Shown: positions 8,360 to 17,390 of the stretch, piece by piece | Layout: every line of letters begins with the position of its first letter | Numbering within the stretch: the stretch's first letter is position 1 | NCBI GenBank assembly: GCA_964537285.1 | Contig: CAZHZT010000005.1 | Span: 1 to 64,000 of the forward strand | Direction: 5' to 3' | Source of the DNA: CAZHZT01 sp964537285 | GTDB taxonomy: Bacteria > Bacteroidota > Bacteroidia > Chitinophagales > Saprospiraceae | DNA: 64,000 nt | Notes under the pieces: generated by a model | What the model was told of the DNA's origin: nothing | Seen by the model: only the letters and a program-made list of their open reading frames with translations | Database searches by the model: none | Program-made: the position numbers and the translations under genes

Positions 8360-8716
8360 TTGACTAATCTGTAAGCCTAAAATTATACAAATAAGGCCAA
8401 TTATCCAGCTAAAAAACACATAAGAAATCGCTTCCACCCATCTTTCTTCCTGAATAAGCTGCAAGCTTTCATAAGAAAACGTAGAAAATGTGCTAAATCC
8501 CCCGCAGAAGCCCACGACAAAAAAGGATCGTTGCTGCAGGTTAAGCATACCTTTCGAAGCTAACCCGACCAGTATTCCAAGTAAAATACAGCTTAAAATA
8601 TTGGCCAAAAGGGTAGCCAGTGGCAAATCTACTCTTAATGGTTTAATAAAATAAGCAATACCGAACCTCAGAAGGCTACCCAATCCTCCTCCGAGAAACA
8701 CCATAATCGCGTTCAT
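8357..8716 (-). CDS. crcB: Fluoride efflux channel CrcB/Fluc
   Basis: This is a small inner-membrane fluoride channel of 119 residues with four predicted transmembrane helices, usual for Fluc, which works as an antiparallel dimer. Signatures are GGGLGSLLRFG at the N-terminus, a helix-2 Asn in TLLANILSC, and the central GFCGGFSTFSTFSYE, which carries the phenylalanine box and sodium-site region. It starts 16 bp after the stop of the glycosyltransferase gene on the same strand, so it is likely in the same transcript. No fluoride riboswitch is visible in the short gap. The C-terminal stop lies in a stem-loop. Confidence 0.93.
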   Translation of the reverse strand: MNAIMVFLGGGLGSLLRFGIAYFIKPLRVDLPLATLLANILSCILLGILVGLASKGMLNLQQRSFFVVGFCGGFSTFSTFSYESLQLIQEERWVEAISYVFFSWIIGLICIILGLQISQ

Positions 8717-8732
8717 AAAAGAATTTATTTGC

Positions 8733-9842
8733 TTAGACCGGGTTTGAAGCCGAAGACGACGGCCTCTCCTGTTGCTTTCTGGTTACCGTGAAGGAAAGTA
8801 TTGTTGATAATACGATGGAAAAGACCAGAATTAACAACAACAAACTCATTGAGCCAATATGCTGAAAGCTTATGGCAACGACAATAAAAATCACGTTTAC
8901 AACAAGAAGCAAACCTGTAGCCTGCATATGTGTAAAACCAGTATCAATTAGGAGATGGTGAATATGCGTTCTATCCGGATGAAGCGGGGATTTTCCCTTG
9001 AACAAACGCATGGTAAAAACCCTCAAGGTATCAAAGAGCGGTAAAATCAGAATGCCAATTGCTATTGCTGGTGCTGCATTGAAGGCTAACTGAGGAAATT
9101 CTTTGTAAAAAGAAGGTTGATGCATTTCTATAAACTCTATAGCAAGAATAGCACAGATCAAGCCTATAAAAAGCGCTCCGGTGTCTCCCATAAAAATCTT
9201 TGCGGGAGTGATATTATATCTTAAAAAGGCAATAAGTGCCCCTAAAAGAGAAAAGGCAATAAGTGCAAGTTCCAGACGACCAGCCAGGAAAAACCACAAC
9301 CCAAAAAATACAGAAATAAGGCAACCTATACTTCCCGAAAGGCCATTTATCCCATCTATAAGATTAAAAGCATTAATAATCACAAGAATCGTAAAGATGG
9401 ACAACAAGACCGAAAAGCCATAGGGCAGTTCGTGGATACCAAATATCCCATAAAAACTTGTCAGCATTATGCCCGATTTAAAAACAAGAATAGAGGCAGA
9501 TAATAATTGGCCGGCTAGCTTTTTTCCGGGAACTATCGGGATAATATCATCTTTTGCTCCTATCAAAAAAATAATTATAAAGGCTGCTAAAATATACTGA
9601 AGATCTCCGAAAGCATGCAATGGCGTCCACAAAACAACAGAGAAAAGAACACCGGCAAAAATTCCAATTCCCCCAAGAGAGGGAGTTCGCACAACATGAG
9701 AACGCCTTTCCCCAGGTTCATCGACAAGGTTCTTCACTCTAGCAATATGGATGATTGAAGGCAGAGCAAAATAAGTAAGCAGAAAAGCCGTTAGCGCGCT
9801 CAGAAAAATTTCTTCTATGCCATTTTCGAACATAATATTCAT
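8733..9842 (-). CDS. MraY/WecA-like polyprenyl-phosphate sugar-1-phosphate transferase
   Basis: This multipass inner-membrane enzyme (369 residues, about ten hydrophobic segments) moves a sugar-1-phosphate from a UDP-sugar to undecaprenyl phosphate, starting O-antigen, capsule or other envelope glycans. Diagnostic motifs are GGIGIF, the NAFNLIDGINGLSG block with catalytic Asp, KIFMGDTGALFIG, and HPDRTHIHHLL. The last, with HIHH, is typical of the WecA/TarO/WbpL side rather than true MraY. Start could be the ATG at 9842 or 9833. It probably heads a transcript with crcB. The sugar donor cannot be told from sequence; GlcNAc is most likely by family. Confidence 0.9.
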   Translation of the reverse strand: MNIMFENGIEEIFLSALTAFLLTYFALPSIIHIARVKNLVDEPGERRSHVVRTPSLGGIGIFAGVLFSVVLWTPLHAFGDLQYILAAFIIIFLIGAKDDIIPIVPGKKLAGQLLSASILVFKSGIMLTSFYGIFGIHELPYGFSVLLSIFTILVIINAFNLIDGINGLSGSIGCLISVFFGLWFFLAGRLELALIAFSLLGALIAFLRYNITPAKIFMGDTGALFIGLICAILAIEFIEMHQPSFYKEFPQLAFNAAPAIAIGILILPLFDTLRVFTMRLFKGKSPLHPDRTHIHHLLIDTGFTHMQATGLLLVVNVIFIVVAISFQHIGSMSLLLLILVFSIVLSTILSFTVTRKQQERPSSSASNPV

Positions 9843-10300
9843 TTTAGCTTTTGGATTATAAAATATGATTACCAGCTATTTAAGTGCAGTACGGAATAGC
9901 ACTAACCTATGTTGTGAAATTGAAAGAAAAATTTTCCAACTCGGAGGGTCGCTTTCGTTTAGCATAGCAGTTCCTGAATTAACTACAATACAAATATAAC
10001 TAAAATTCATCATTCTTTGACAATTTGGACAGTAATTCCTGCTTTGAAAATTCAAAACGAGAACCGCTGCAATTTCTGTCAAAGAATTAAATTTGTAACC
10101 CAAAGAATTCAGAAAAACTTCTAACCTGAATGTTTCGGAAAATTTTTGTGAAGACGAGCAAGATATTAAGAGGCCAAAAAAGACACTAAAAAACTAAAAT
10201 AGTATCATTTCTTCCCTTTTCGAACACTAAGTTACAATTTTTTTCATTTGTACAAACCCAAAACCAAATAAATCTTTCTCGGGTAAAAAGAATGGAACGG
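9843..10300. other. Gene-free AT-rich stretch
   Basis: I see no credible gene here. A minus-strand open frame of 75 codons at 9876-10103 has no family signature or start context and is probably chance. The stretch must carry the promoter of the minus-strand glycosyltransferase gene, but no clear TAnnTTTG box was identified. Confidence 0.5.
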
Positions 10301-10408
10301 ATGCGTTTCATTTTGTCGCTGCCGGCAAGAGAATAGATTATTTTTGGATAGAGGCACGCTCTATCCAAAGAAAACACCTTCTCAAGAACAGCGACAAAAT
10401 GAAATGCA
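10301..10408. repeat. Inverted repeat with TGCATTTCATTTTGTCG ends
   Basis: TGCGTTTCATTTTGTCGCTG (10301-10320) and its near-perfect complement (10389-10408, one mismatch) flank a second stem, TTTGGATAGAG / CTCTATCCAAA. Single half-copies occur at 18597-18616 and 47267-47286. It lies just after the porQ stop and may serve as its terminator. Confidence 0.7.
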
Positions 10409-10423
10409 CCCAATGGAACAAAC

Positions 10424-11494
10424 TTATTTTATAAATTCACCCAAATTAGTTGTGAAGCCAAAATGTGTTAAACTCCCTCCAAGGTGATAAAAAGATTGAC
10501 CAAAATCAATGTGGAAACGGCTTACTTTTATTCCTAACCCAAATGAAAAGCCAGATAAACCTCTAAGCCCTTCAACCCTTAACCCGCTCCTTCGAAGGTG
10601 ATTATAACCGAATCGAATCCGAAGGTTTTCGTTGGCTCCTAATAAAAACTCGCCATTAAAAATGAGGTGTCTAAAAAAATTATCTACTGCATTCGAAAAG
10701 CTATTTTCTTCTGCTTGTGCGGGTTCTCCAAAGAAGTTTTCCTCTTCAGAATTCTGATCAGGATCATTATACCGGATATCCCACTGCTGTAGCTGATGCG
10801 CAATAACAGATAAACGGAAGGGAAGATATTTCAATCGCTTAGAAATACCGAATTGAATTTCGAACGGAACCGGTTCAATATTTCCATCTACATAGGGATT
10901 GATCTGCCTGCCGGCATTTCTAAATAACAAGGCTGCCGAGAAGTCCTGTTCTTCTATTTCGTATACAGCTCCTATGTCCGCGACTAAGCCAAAGGAATTG
11001 AAACTTGCCAAACGAGAAGTAATAGCTTTAAGGTTTACACCTATTGCCAATCTCTCATATAATTGTTTACTCGCACCAATCCCTATAACCTGTTCAGAAG
11101 CATTTACTTTTCCCAGAGATTGCTCCAATGCATCGTAAGCATCTATTTCTCCCGCACTAAAATACTGAACACCAAATTGCAGGGTCATTTTGGCAGATTC
11201 TATACTATGCCCATATCCTGCATATCCGTGGCTTAAGCCTCCCAAATGAAAATCATGACTAAAAGCCAGCGCATTATGCATTTCTTCATTCAACAAAGCC
11301 GGATTGACAAAGGCCAGAGCAAGATCCTTATCTTTAATAGTAATCAGGCTCCCTCCTAAACCAGTAATTCTTGCGGATGGTGCTAAGTTTAAGCTTTCAA
11401 ATACGGCCCGTCCCCCTATTTGAGCCGAAAGCATGGTGGAAAACAAAGCAAGTATCAATGTACAAGTACTCAGTAAAAAAAGCTTCAACTTCAT
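10424..11494 (-). CDS. porQ: Type IX secretion system protein PorQ
   Basis: This is an outer-membrane beta-barrel protein needed for cargo release/attachment by T9SS, in complex with the PorU sortase, PorV and PorZ. The Met at 11494 gives 356 residues with a clean signal peptide (MKLKLFLLST... ending LSAQ). The longer in-frame start at 11524 falls inside the 11513-11620 hairpin repeat and is unlikely. Recognisable features are GRAVFESLNLAPSARITGLG at the mature N-terminus, DLALAFVNPALL, and FDFGQ/GSLTHFGFTTNLGEF beta-barrel strands at the C-terminus. The gene stands alone; other T9SS core genes are not linked, which is normal in Bacteroidota. Confidence 0.88.
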   Translation of the reverse strand: MKLKLFLLSTCTLILALFSTMLSAQIGGRAVFESLNLAPSARITGLGGSLITIKDKDLALAFVNPALLNEEMHNALAFSHDFHLGGLSHGYAGYGHSIESAKMTLQFGVQYFSAGEIDAYDALEQSLGKVNASEQVIGIGASKQLYERLAIGVNLKAITSRLASFNSFGLVADIGAVYEIEEQDFSAALLFRNAGRQINPYVDGNIEPVPFEIQFGISKRLKYLPFRLSVIAHQLQQWDIRYNDPDQNSEEENFFGEPAQAEENSFSNAVDNFFRHLIFNGEFLLGANENLRIRFGYNHLRRSGLRVEGLRGLSGFSFGLGIKVSRFHIDFGQSFYHLGGSLTHFGFTTNLGEFIK

Positions 11495-11512
11495 CTCTAT
11501 ATTAATTCTTTT

Positions 11513-11620
11513 GTTCTTTGACATAAATTGTGGAAATGGAACTTCAAAATGATAAGCCTTTCAGCCACAAGGGCATTCAAGGCTTATCATTTTGAAGTTC
11601 CACACAATTTGTCAAAGAAC
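11513..11620. repeat. GTTCTTTGAC-family long hairpin, copy 1
   Basis: This 108-bp near-perfect palindrome begins GTTCTTTGACATAAATTGTG and ends with its complement GTCAAAGAAC. The arms carry AACTTCAAAATGATAAGCC, and the apex has TCAGCCACAAGGGCATTCAA. Other full copies are at 12652-12760, 18469-18578, 50557-50665 and 61797-61890. It lies between porQ and the MORN lipoprotein gene. Confidence 0.88.
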
Positions 11621-11670
11621 GAATTCTTTTAATCCAATTCCGTGAACTACTTAACTCTTTTGCCACCTTA

Positions 11671-12291
11671 TTATTGGTTATCGTCCCCTTCTTTTTCCCA
11701 AATTGTCTTACAAATGCCCAAATCACATTGCATTTTGCGCACTAACTCCCCTTGTTCGTTGTAAAGCTCCAACAGTCCGTGTTCTTGATCGCCGTCTTTG
11801 TAAGTCCCGACAGCTTTTAAATGACCATTTTTGTAATACTCCTTGAAGGGCCCGTTCTCAAGATTATCTACAAAATAGACAACCTCTTCCAGTTCCCCAG
11901 ACTCATAATACTTTTTCGACTCCTTCTGTATAGCATTATTTATATATTGTCTGTCGATCTCTATCTGTCCATTTTCATAATAAGTTTGGTATTTCCCCTC
12001 GAGTCTACCATTCTTATAAGTCTCAAGAGTCATCATTCCTCCACTTTCATGAAATAGCTTTCGCTCACCAACTAAAGCACCTTTGGCATATCTAGCTTCT
12101 TCATATACCGCTCCGGAGGGATAAAAGCCTTTGTAAGTACCGTGCTTAACCGAATCGGGAAGCAGCGTAACATATTGTTCTGACAGCTGTCCGTTTTCAT
12201 CAAAAACCTTGACCTCCAGAGTATTCGAACGACAGGAGAATAAAAATAATGAGAAGCCAATAGCAGCAAGAAAGAGCGTGTAGTTTTTCAT
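11671..12291 (-). CDS. MORN-repeat (YwqK-like) lipoprotein
   Basis: This is a lipoprotein of 206 residues starting at the Met at 12291. The signal peptide ends in a lipobox (FLFSC, Cys about 20), so it is probably anchored to a membrane facing the periplasm. The body is a series of 22-24-residue repeats of the form GxYxNGxLEGxYxxYYENGQxE, typical of the bacterial MORN/YwqK repeat fold. An in-frame ATG 90 bp upstream (12381) would precede the signal peptide and is less likely. YwqK was named as an antitoxin in Bacillus, but most homologues, including lipoproteins like this one, have no toxin partner; none is seen here. The function is unknown. Confidence 0.85.
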   Translation of the reverse strand: MKNYTLFLAAIGFSLFLFSCRSNTLEVKVFDENGQLSEQYVTLLPDSVKHGTYKGFYPSGAVYEEARYAKGALVGERKLFHESGGMMTLETYKNGRLEGKYQTYYENGQIEIDRQYINNAIQKESKKYYESGELEEVVYFVDNLENGPFKEYYKNGHLKAVGTYKDGDQEHGLLELYNEQGELVRKMQCDLGICKTIWEKEGDDNQ

Positions 12292-12506
12292 TAATTCAAG
12301 GTTTAGGGTCAAAAGAATTGAATATGCTTTAGAAAAAGAAGCCATCCAAAATGTATCTCTTTGACCTAGATGAGAAAACATGAGGCATTCCGAATTTTAA
12401 GGAACTTCATGTTGTCACAAAAATTAATAATAGATGCTGTAAATCAACATCTTAGGATCGGCCTTATTCAATTTAGCCTTTTGAAAGGCTGGCAGCCGAA
12501 AAAAAT

Positions 12507-12635
12507 GAATACAGCCTTGATTTTTTACTACTTTTTTATCAAGAAAAAAGTAGATAGATCCTTGATTAACAAACCTCTGTAATTTTTTCTTACAAAACAT
12601 GAGTCATTCCGAAAATTCGGGATGACTCATGTTTA
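12507..12635. repeat. Dispersed repeat, copy 2 (two stem-loops)
   Basis: Copy of 1-135 in the same orientation. It starts GAATACAGCCTTGATTTTTT and ends after the CATGAGTCATTCCGAAAATTCGG hairpin (cited as its arm; positions 12597-12631). The gene-free stretch 12292-12764 consists mostly of this repeat and the next one; 12292-12506 shows nothing else. Confidence 0.75.
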
Positions 12636-12651
12636 AGATATATATTACTAG

Positions 12652-12760
12652 TGCTTTGACATAAATTGTGAAAAAATGGAACTTCAAAATGATAACCCTT
12701 TCAGCCACAAGGGCATTCAAGGCTTGTCATTTTGAAGTTCCACACAATTTGTCAAAGAAC
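12652..12760. repeat. GTTCTTTGAC-family long hairpin, copy 2
   Basis: 109-bp palindrome almost identical to 11513-11620, including the same apex TTTCAGCCACAAGGGCATTC. Its left end is slightly decayed (TGCTTTGAC). It ends 4 bp before the UDP-glucose dehydrogenase stop codon, so it could act as the 3' end structure of that transcript. Confidence 0.87.
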
Positions 12761-12764
12761 GATA

Positions 12765-14078
12765 TTACTTAACCGTAGACCTGCCTATACTCTCATAATA
12801 GAACCCTTTCCCCTTCATTGCCTCCAGATCATATACATTACGCCCGTCAAAGATAACGGGATTTTTCAAGACACTTTTCATCAGATTAAATTCAGGTGCT
12901 CTAAACACACTCCACTCCGTAACAATAGCCAACGCATCCGCATCTTTTATGGCTTCATACTGATCTTCAACCAAGGTAATACGATCGCCATAGACCGTCT
13001 TTGTATTAGGCATAGCCTCGGGGTCATAAGCTTTAACGCTTCCTCCCGCTTCCAGGATTCCATCAATGATATAAAGGGAAGGTGCTTCCCGGATATCATC
13101 TGTATTGGGCTTAAACGACAAGCCCCACATGCCTATTGTTTTGCCACTGAGATCCTCACCAAAATACTGTTTGATTTTTTCAACTAAAATTTTCTTCTGA
13201 ATATTATTTACCTCCATTACAGAAGAAAGAATTTTGAAATCATATTGGCTAAAACTAGCTGTTTTGGCCAATGCCTGAACATCTTTAGGAAAACAGCTGC
13301 CTCCATAACCTACTCCCGGGAAAAGAAACCGCTTTCCAATGCGCGTATCGCTACCAATTCCTTTCCTCACCATATCGACATCAGCTCCCACCTTTTCACA
13401 AAGGTTAGCAATTTCATTCATGAATGAAATCCGGGTGGCAAGGTAACTATTAGCAGCGTATTTGGTCATCTCTGCCGAGCGTTCATCCATAAAAATAACG
13501 GGATTCCCCTGACGGACAAAAGGCTCGTACAGAACCTTCATCACCTTACGCGCTTTTTCCGAGCTGGTTCCAATCACTACTCTATCGGGCTTAAGGAAAT
13601 CATCCACAGCAACACCTTCTCTCAGAAACTCCGGATTTGAGACTACATCAAAGAGCTCTTCACTCGCGTTCTCAGCTAATGCCGCATGCACTTTTTCTGC
13701 CGTACCGACCGGTACAGTACTTTTATCTACAATGATTTTATAATCCTTGATCATTGTAGACAAATCTTTGGCGACACCTAAAATGTAGGATAGGTCCGCA
13801 GAGCCATCTTCACCAGGAGGAGTAGGAAGAGCCAAAAAAATGATTTTAGCATCTTCAATAGCTTCTGCCAGATTGGTAGTAAACTCTAAGCGCCCCTGGC
13901 GGGTATTTCTTTCAAACAATAAGTCTAAACCTGGTTCGAAGATCGGAATTTCGCCCTGCTTCATTTTGGCCACCTTCTGCTCGTCAATATCTACACATGT
14001 CACATGATTGCCTGTTTCTGCAAAACATGTTCCGGTAACCAATCCTACGTACCCAGTACCTACGACTGTAATATTCAT
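12765..14078 (-). CDS. UDP-glucose/GDP-mannose dehydrogenase family (UDP-glucose 6-dehydrogenase)
   Basis: This NAD-dependent enzyme oxidises UDP-glucose twice to UDP-glucuronate for capsule, exopolysaccharide or LPS sugars. The N-terminal Rossmann motif is VVGTGYVGLVTG. The catalytic Cys is C262 in GVGYGGSCFPKDVQAL, and the conserved Lys is in EMTKYAANSYLA (K206). The C-terminal NAD domain has GLSFKPNTDDIREAPS. Length 437 is normal. No sugar-transferase cluster is adjacent. Of the family members, UDP-glucose dehydrogenase fits the motifs best; I did not distinguish it from UDP-ManNAc dehydrogenase beyond these. Confidence 0.92.
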   Translation of the reverse strand: MNITVVGTGYVGLVTGTCFAETGNHVTCVDIDEQKVAKMKQGEIPIFEPGLDLLFERNTRQGRLEFTTNLAEAIEDAKIIFLALPTPPGEDGSADLSYILGVAKDLSTMIKDYKIIVDKSTVPVGTAEKVHAALAENASEELFDVVSNPEFLREGVAVDDFLKPDRVVIGTSSEKARKVMKVLYEPFVRQGNPVIFMDERSAEMTKYAANSYLATRISFMNEIANLCEKVGADVDMVRKGIGSDTRIGKRFLFPGVGYGGSCFPKDVQALAKTASFSQYDFKILSSVMEVNNIQKKILVEKIKQYFGEDLSGKTIGMWGLSFKPNTDDIREAPSLYIIDGILEAGGSVKAYDPEAMPNTKTVYGDRITLVEDQYEAIKDADALAIVTEWSVFRAPEFNLMKSVLKNPVIFDGRNVYDLEAMKGKGFYYESIGRSTVK

Positions 14079-14161
14079 AGATGAAGAATTAAATAGTTTA
14101 AATTAATGAATGCAAAAGTATGGAATATTTTCGGGGTGGAGAAAGGGAGGGAGTGTAAATT

Positions 14162-14240
14162 AAATAAGAAAGGGGCGGTAAAAGTACTGGTTTACTCCTC
14201 ACGGAAACAAACCACTACTTTTACCGCCCCTTTCTTATTT
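14162..14240 (-). terminator. Stem-loop after the foldase gene
   Basis: Perfect 25-bp arms (14162-14186 and 14216-14240; core GGGGCGGTAAAAGTA) around a 29-base loop lie 14 bp past the stop codon of the 14255-16381 gene. GC-rich stem, poor T-run. Confidence 0.65.
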
Positions 14241-14254
14241 GGATGGCCTTCTAT

Positions 14255-16381
14255 TTAAAAATCATCCAGGGTCCTGTAATCATCTACAGAAACATTATCC
14301 TTGATGGATTTCATCAATCGAGCTTTTACTTGATTCTGAGCAATTTGAGAACTGCTTTTCTTGACGTTAGCAAGGTTATTAGGCTCTGGAGCAGGATTTT
14401 TGGTAAGCACCTGGATCACCAGCACTCCGTTTTCGCCGCCAATAGGAGAGGAAACCTGGCCCTGATCTAATTTAAGCGCCTCTGCTACAACAGCTGGTTC
14501 CTGGCCCAAACCTTGAATAAAACCGGAAGTAAAAGTAATATTACGTGCCGTATCTACATCCGTGCTAAAGTTCGCGGCTATTTGCGATAGATCTGTACCG
14601 CTAATGCGGCTTTTCAACACAGCAATTTTCTCCTGCTTCTTAACCTCTGTTTCAACCTCTTCTTTTACATCCTCCAGATAAGGAGCTCCTGCAGGTCGAA
14701 CGCTTTCTAAAGAGCCGATGACAAATTTTGAAACATACACGCTTTGAGGCGCTTGATAGCTATACACTGCCGGCAAAATATCTCCGACTAATGTTTCGGA
14801 ATCAAATGCATCTTTAACAATATCACGAGAAGTTTTTCCACTACCAAGTAAAGGAATGTTAAAGTCGAACTTCTTCAATGGAGCCGAAACATTTAGCTCG
14901 AGAAAATCTGAAGTTTCTGCCAATTCCTCTAAGCTCATCCCTTTATTTCTGATATCTCCCATATAGAGCTGAGCAACTCCGGCCATACTGTCTTGAGTTG
15001 TTTGACTAGGCTCTATAGCTTCATTCACATAAGCCAGTCTAACCCCCTCTTCATTCGTTACATATTTTCTATCTAAAACTTCTACGAGATGGACGCCAAA
15101 ACTTGTCGCTACGACTCCATACTGACCAGGCTCCCCGTCGTAGAAAATATAGTTATTAAAAGGAGGAACCATTCTTCCCTGAGGGGCAAAATCGAGTACT
15201 CCACCTTTTGATGCATTGGAAAGATCTTCACTGAATTTAGCAGCAAGCGTATCAAAGGGCTGCGCACCTGTCACCAACAAGTTTTTCAGGCTATCGATAG
15301 TCGTTTTGGCGGCGATATATTCTTGTTGCGTCTGAGCTTTAATTAAAATATGGCGCGATTTAACGGAATCAGGTACGATGATTTTATTTACAAGCTTCAC
15401 CGCTTTGTACTGATTTCCGTCAACATAAGGGCCGTAAACGGTACCTACAGGAAGCGCAAAAATCGTATCCGCTATGGCGGCACTCAATTGTGCTTTTTTC
15501 TGATATACCGGACTATAAGTTCCGTAATTATTTATAGCAAAAGCTGAATCGCTTTCAGCTGTTTCGAAACGAGCCATCAGGTCTTCAATTCGGTCATAAA
15601 TATCGGCAGAATCCTGAGGAGTTGGAGAAACATTAAAAGTTACGTAAGCAACTTTGCGGGTTTCTTCATCTTGCTTATATTTTTCAATATTATCCGAAAG
15701 GTACTGATTGAGTTTAGAATCCGTAATCTGGATTTCAGAATCATCAACTTCATCAAAAGGAATACGCACATAAGCGATGTCGGCCCGTTCATTTTGTTCT
15801 TTATGGACCATTTTTGCCATCCAACTCGGCGTATACAGGCCTTTACTAACCATAAACCCTAGTTTATCCTGCAGGCGTTGTTTGATTATTTCTTTTTCCT
15901 GATGCGCCCAGAAAGGACGAAGGCTAGGATCAATGGTATTATTCTCGATTTGAGTTTTGAAAGCATTTAACTGCTCCCGGCTTACCTGCTGAGTGGTTGG
16001 ATCCCTAAATCGTTGTGCAATGATTGGGCTAAGATTGGTACCGAATTGCAAATCAAGTAGTTCAGATTTACAAACTCCCAGGCCTAAACTTTCTGCTTCA
16101 TCCGAAACGATAGCTTCCTCCACATAAAAGTCCCAAAGTGCTTTACGAGGGCCGTAAACATCACTGTTACTGTAAAGGATACGATTAAGGTTGCTTTCGG
16201 TTACGCTAAATTCACGTCGGTCAATTTCTTTACCCAGCACTTCCCCGAGTAGCAATCTTGAGCTACCGAAAATACTTTGTTCTCCCTGAAACATATCCAT
16301 AAAGATGAAACCTCCCAAACCCAATGCAATCAGAGCGATAAGAATCCAGCTGTTTTGTCTAATTTTTCCTATGAGCGCCAT
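14255..16381 (-). CDS. SurA/PpiD-like peptidylprolyl isomerase, membrane-anchored
   Basis: This is a periplasmic folding factor of 708 residues. Residues 1-10 are cytoplasmic and basic, and about 11-29 form a single transmembrane helix. Next comes a long SurA_N-like helical chaperone region to about 330. A parvulin (PPIC) domain follows at about 340-440, with KSRHILIKA, FDTLAAKFSEDLSNASKGG and the terminal FGVHLVEVLDR. A degraded second isomerase-like region fills the C-terminal part. This arrangement is that of PpiD, and Bacteroidota carry it as a general envelope foldase. It is a single-gene unit with a strong hairpin after it and is likely important for outer-membrane and secreted proteins. 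Confidence 0.9.
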   Translation of the reverse strand: MALIGKIRQNSWILIALIALGLGGFIFMDMFQGEQSIFGSSRLLLGEVLGKEIDRREFSVTESNLNRILYSNSDVYGPRKALWDFYVEEAIVSDEAESLGLGVCKSELLDLQFGTNLSPIIAQRFRDPTTQQVSREQLNAFKTQIENNTIDPSLRPFWAHQEKEIIKQRLQDKLGFMVSKGLYTPSWMAKMVHKEQNERADIAYVRIPFDEVDDSEIQITDSKLNQYLSDNIEKYKQDEETRKVAYVTFNVSPTPQDSADIYDRIEDLMARFETAESDSAFAINNYGTYSPVYQKKAQLSAAIADTIFALPVGTVYGPYVDGNQYKAVKLVNKIIVPDSVKSRHILIKAQTQQEYIAAKTTIDSLKNLLVTGAQPFDTLAAKFSEDLSNASKGGVLDFAPQGRMVPPFNNYIFYDGEPGQYGVVATSFGVHLVEVLDRKYVTNEEGVRLAYVNEAIEPSQTTQDSMAGVAQLYMGDIRNKGMSLEELAETSDFLELNVSAPLKKFDFNIPLLGSGKTSRDIVKDAFDSETLVGDILPAVYSYQAPQSVYVSKFVIGSLESVRPAGAPYLEDVKEEVETEVKKQEKIAVLKSRISGTDLSQIAANFSTDVDTARNITFTSGFIQGLGQEPAVVAEALKLDQGQVSSPIGGENGVLVIQVLTKNPAPEPNNLANVKKSSSQIAQNQVKARLMKSIKDNVSVDDYRTLDDF

Positions 16382-16573
16382 GCGTACGTATAAAATTTAA
16401 TTGTAGGTACTAATAATTATGTTGTTCGGGCTAAAAAAACGGCACACAAAAAATGTGCAGTCATTCAACCATTTCATATACCATGCAGAAAATCAACTAA
16501 TTGCATTAATTTTCGCATGGTTTTCAAAAAATCTTAGCAAAGGTAAAATGTTTAATGCGTAAATTCAAAAAAA

Positions 16574-17167
16574 TTAATCCTCTCCGGCTTCTTGTTGGAA
16601 GTATTGTACAGAGGCTTCCAATTCCTCATAGAAAGGTTCTCCGTACTTTCGAACCAAGCCATCCCTGACAAAACGATACAAAGGCATTTTCAACGATTGG
16701 CCCAACGTACAGGCAGCACTGCAGATATCCCACTCGTCGTAATTCAGCGCTTCAAAGTTCAATTCTTCGTCTTTTGATACCCTTACCGGGTACAAATGAC
16801 AGGAAATAGGCTTGCGAAAATCTGTCTTCCCTGCCTGAAAAGCCTTTTCTATCCCGCACTGGGCAACGCCCCTGTCATCATACGTCATGTAGGCACAGGC
16901 TTTACCATCTACTAATGGAGTGACAAACTCCTTTGCTTCTTCATGGTAAATGTATGCCCCTTGATCCTGGATAGACTCCACCCCTTCCGGCCGGAGAAAT
17001 GGGCGAATAGCTTGAAAAATATCAACAAGCACCTCTTTCTCTTCCTCTTCTATCGGAGCTCCGTAATCACCTTCCCAGCAACAAGCGCCTTTACAGGCAT
17101 TTAGATTGCAGGTAAAATATTCTTCAAAGAGTGTTGAGCTAATTAGTTTATTTTGTATTATTATCAT
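16574..17167 (-). CDS. DUF3109 family cysteine-rich protein
   Basis: This cytosolic protein of 197 residues is conserved across Bacteroidota and has no assigned function. It carries many cysteines in fixed motifs: CNLNACKGACCWEGDYG near the N-terminus, CAYM, QCGIEKA, SCHLYPVRV and WDICSAAC. The CxxxxCxxxCC pattern resembles the YkgJ-type zinc or iron-sulfur cluster proteins, so metal binding is likely, but this is inference. It is a single minus-strand gene between the foldase gene and a divergently oriented small secreted-protein gene. Confidence 0.9.
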   Translation of the reverse strand: MIIIQNKLISSTLFEEYFTCNLNACKGACCWEGDYGAPIEEEEKEVLVDIFQAIRPFLRPEGVESIQDQGAYIYHEEAKEFVTPLVDGKACAYMTYDDRGVAQCGIEKAFQAGKTDFRKPISCHLYPVRVSKDEELNFEALNYDEWDICSAACTLGQSLKMPLYRFVRDGLVRKYGEPFYEELEASVQYFQQEAGED

Positions 17168-17214
17168 TTAATAAAAGGATCAAGGGTTTTTGACTTGTCT
17201 TGTTCTAAAGTATA

Positions 17215-17238
17215 GTTCCACACAATTTGTCAAAAAAT
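17215..17238. repeat. Half-copy of the GTTCTTTGAC-family right end
   Basis: AGTTCCACACAATTTGTCAAA matches the right end of the 108-bp hairpins, preceded by a remnant TTGTTCTAAAG. Upstream of the DUF3109 gene. Confidence 0.55.
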
Positions 17239-17390
17239 GTAAAGTTTTAAGTCCTGTGAACGAATTAGGGGGCTAAAGTACTAAACTTCCCCAACCTTTT
17301 TGAGTGTAATTACCAATACACTCAAGCACAATTATCCCTTTTTTTATCAATTTAAATTGTAATTTAGCGCTTCAATCAAAATTTTTCAAC

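Noticed and set aside
8717..8732. Possible fluoride riboswitch before crcB
   Set aside because: The gap to the upstream gene is only 16 bp, too short for the aptamer.
9876..10103. Minus-strand open frame of 75 codons
   Set aside because: No signal peptide, family motif or start context, and composition like non-coding DNA; it sits in a promoter-bearing gap.
10186..10413. Minus-strand open frame of 75 codons
   Set aside because: It covers the inverted repeat at 10301-10408 and has no protein signature.
11495..11524. Longer PorQ start at 11524
   Set aside because: It lies in the hairpin repeat and would put ten polar residues before the signal peptide.
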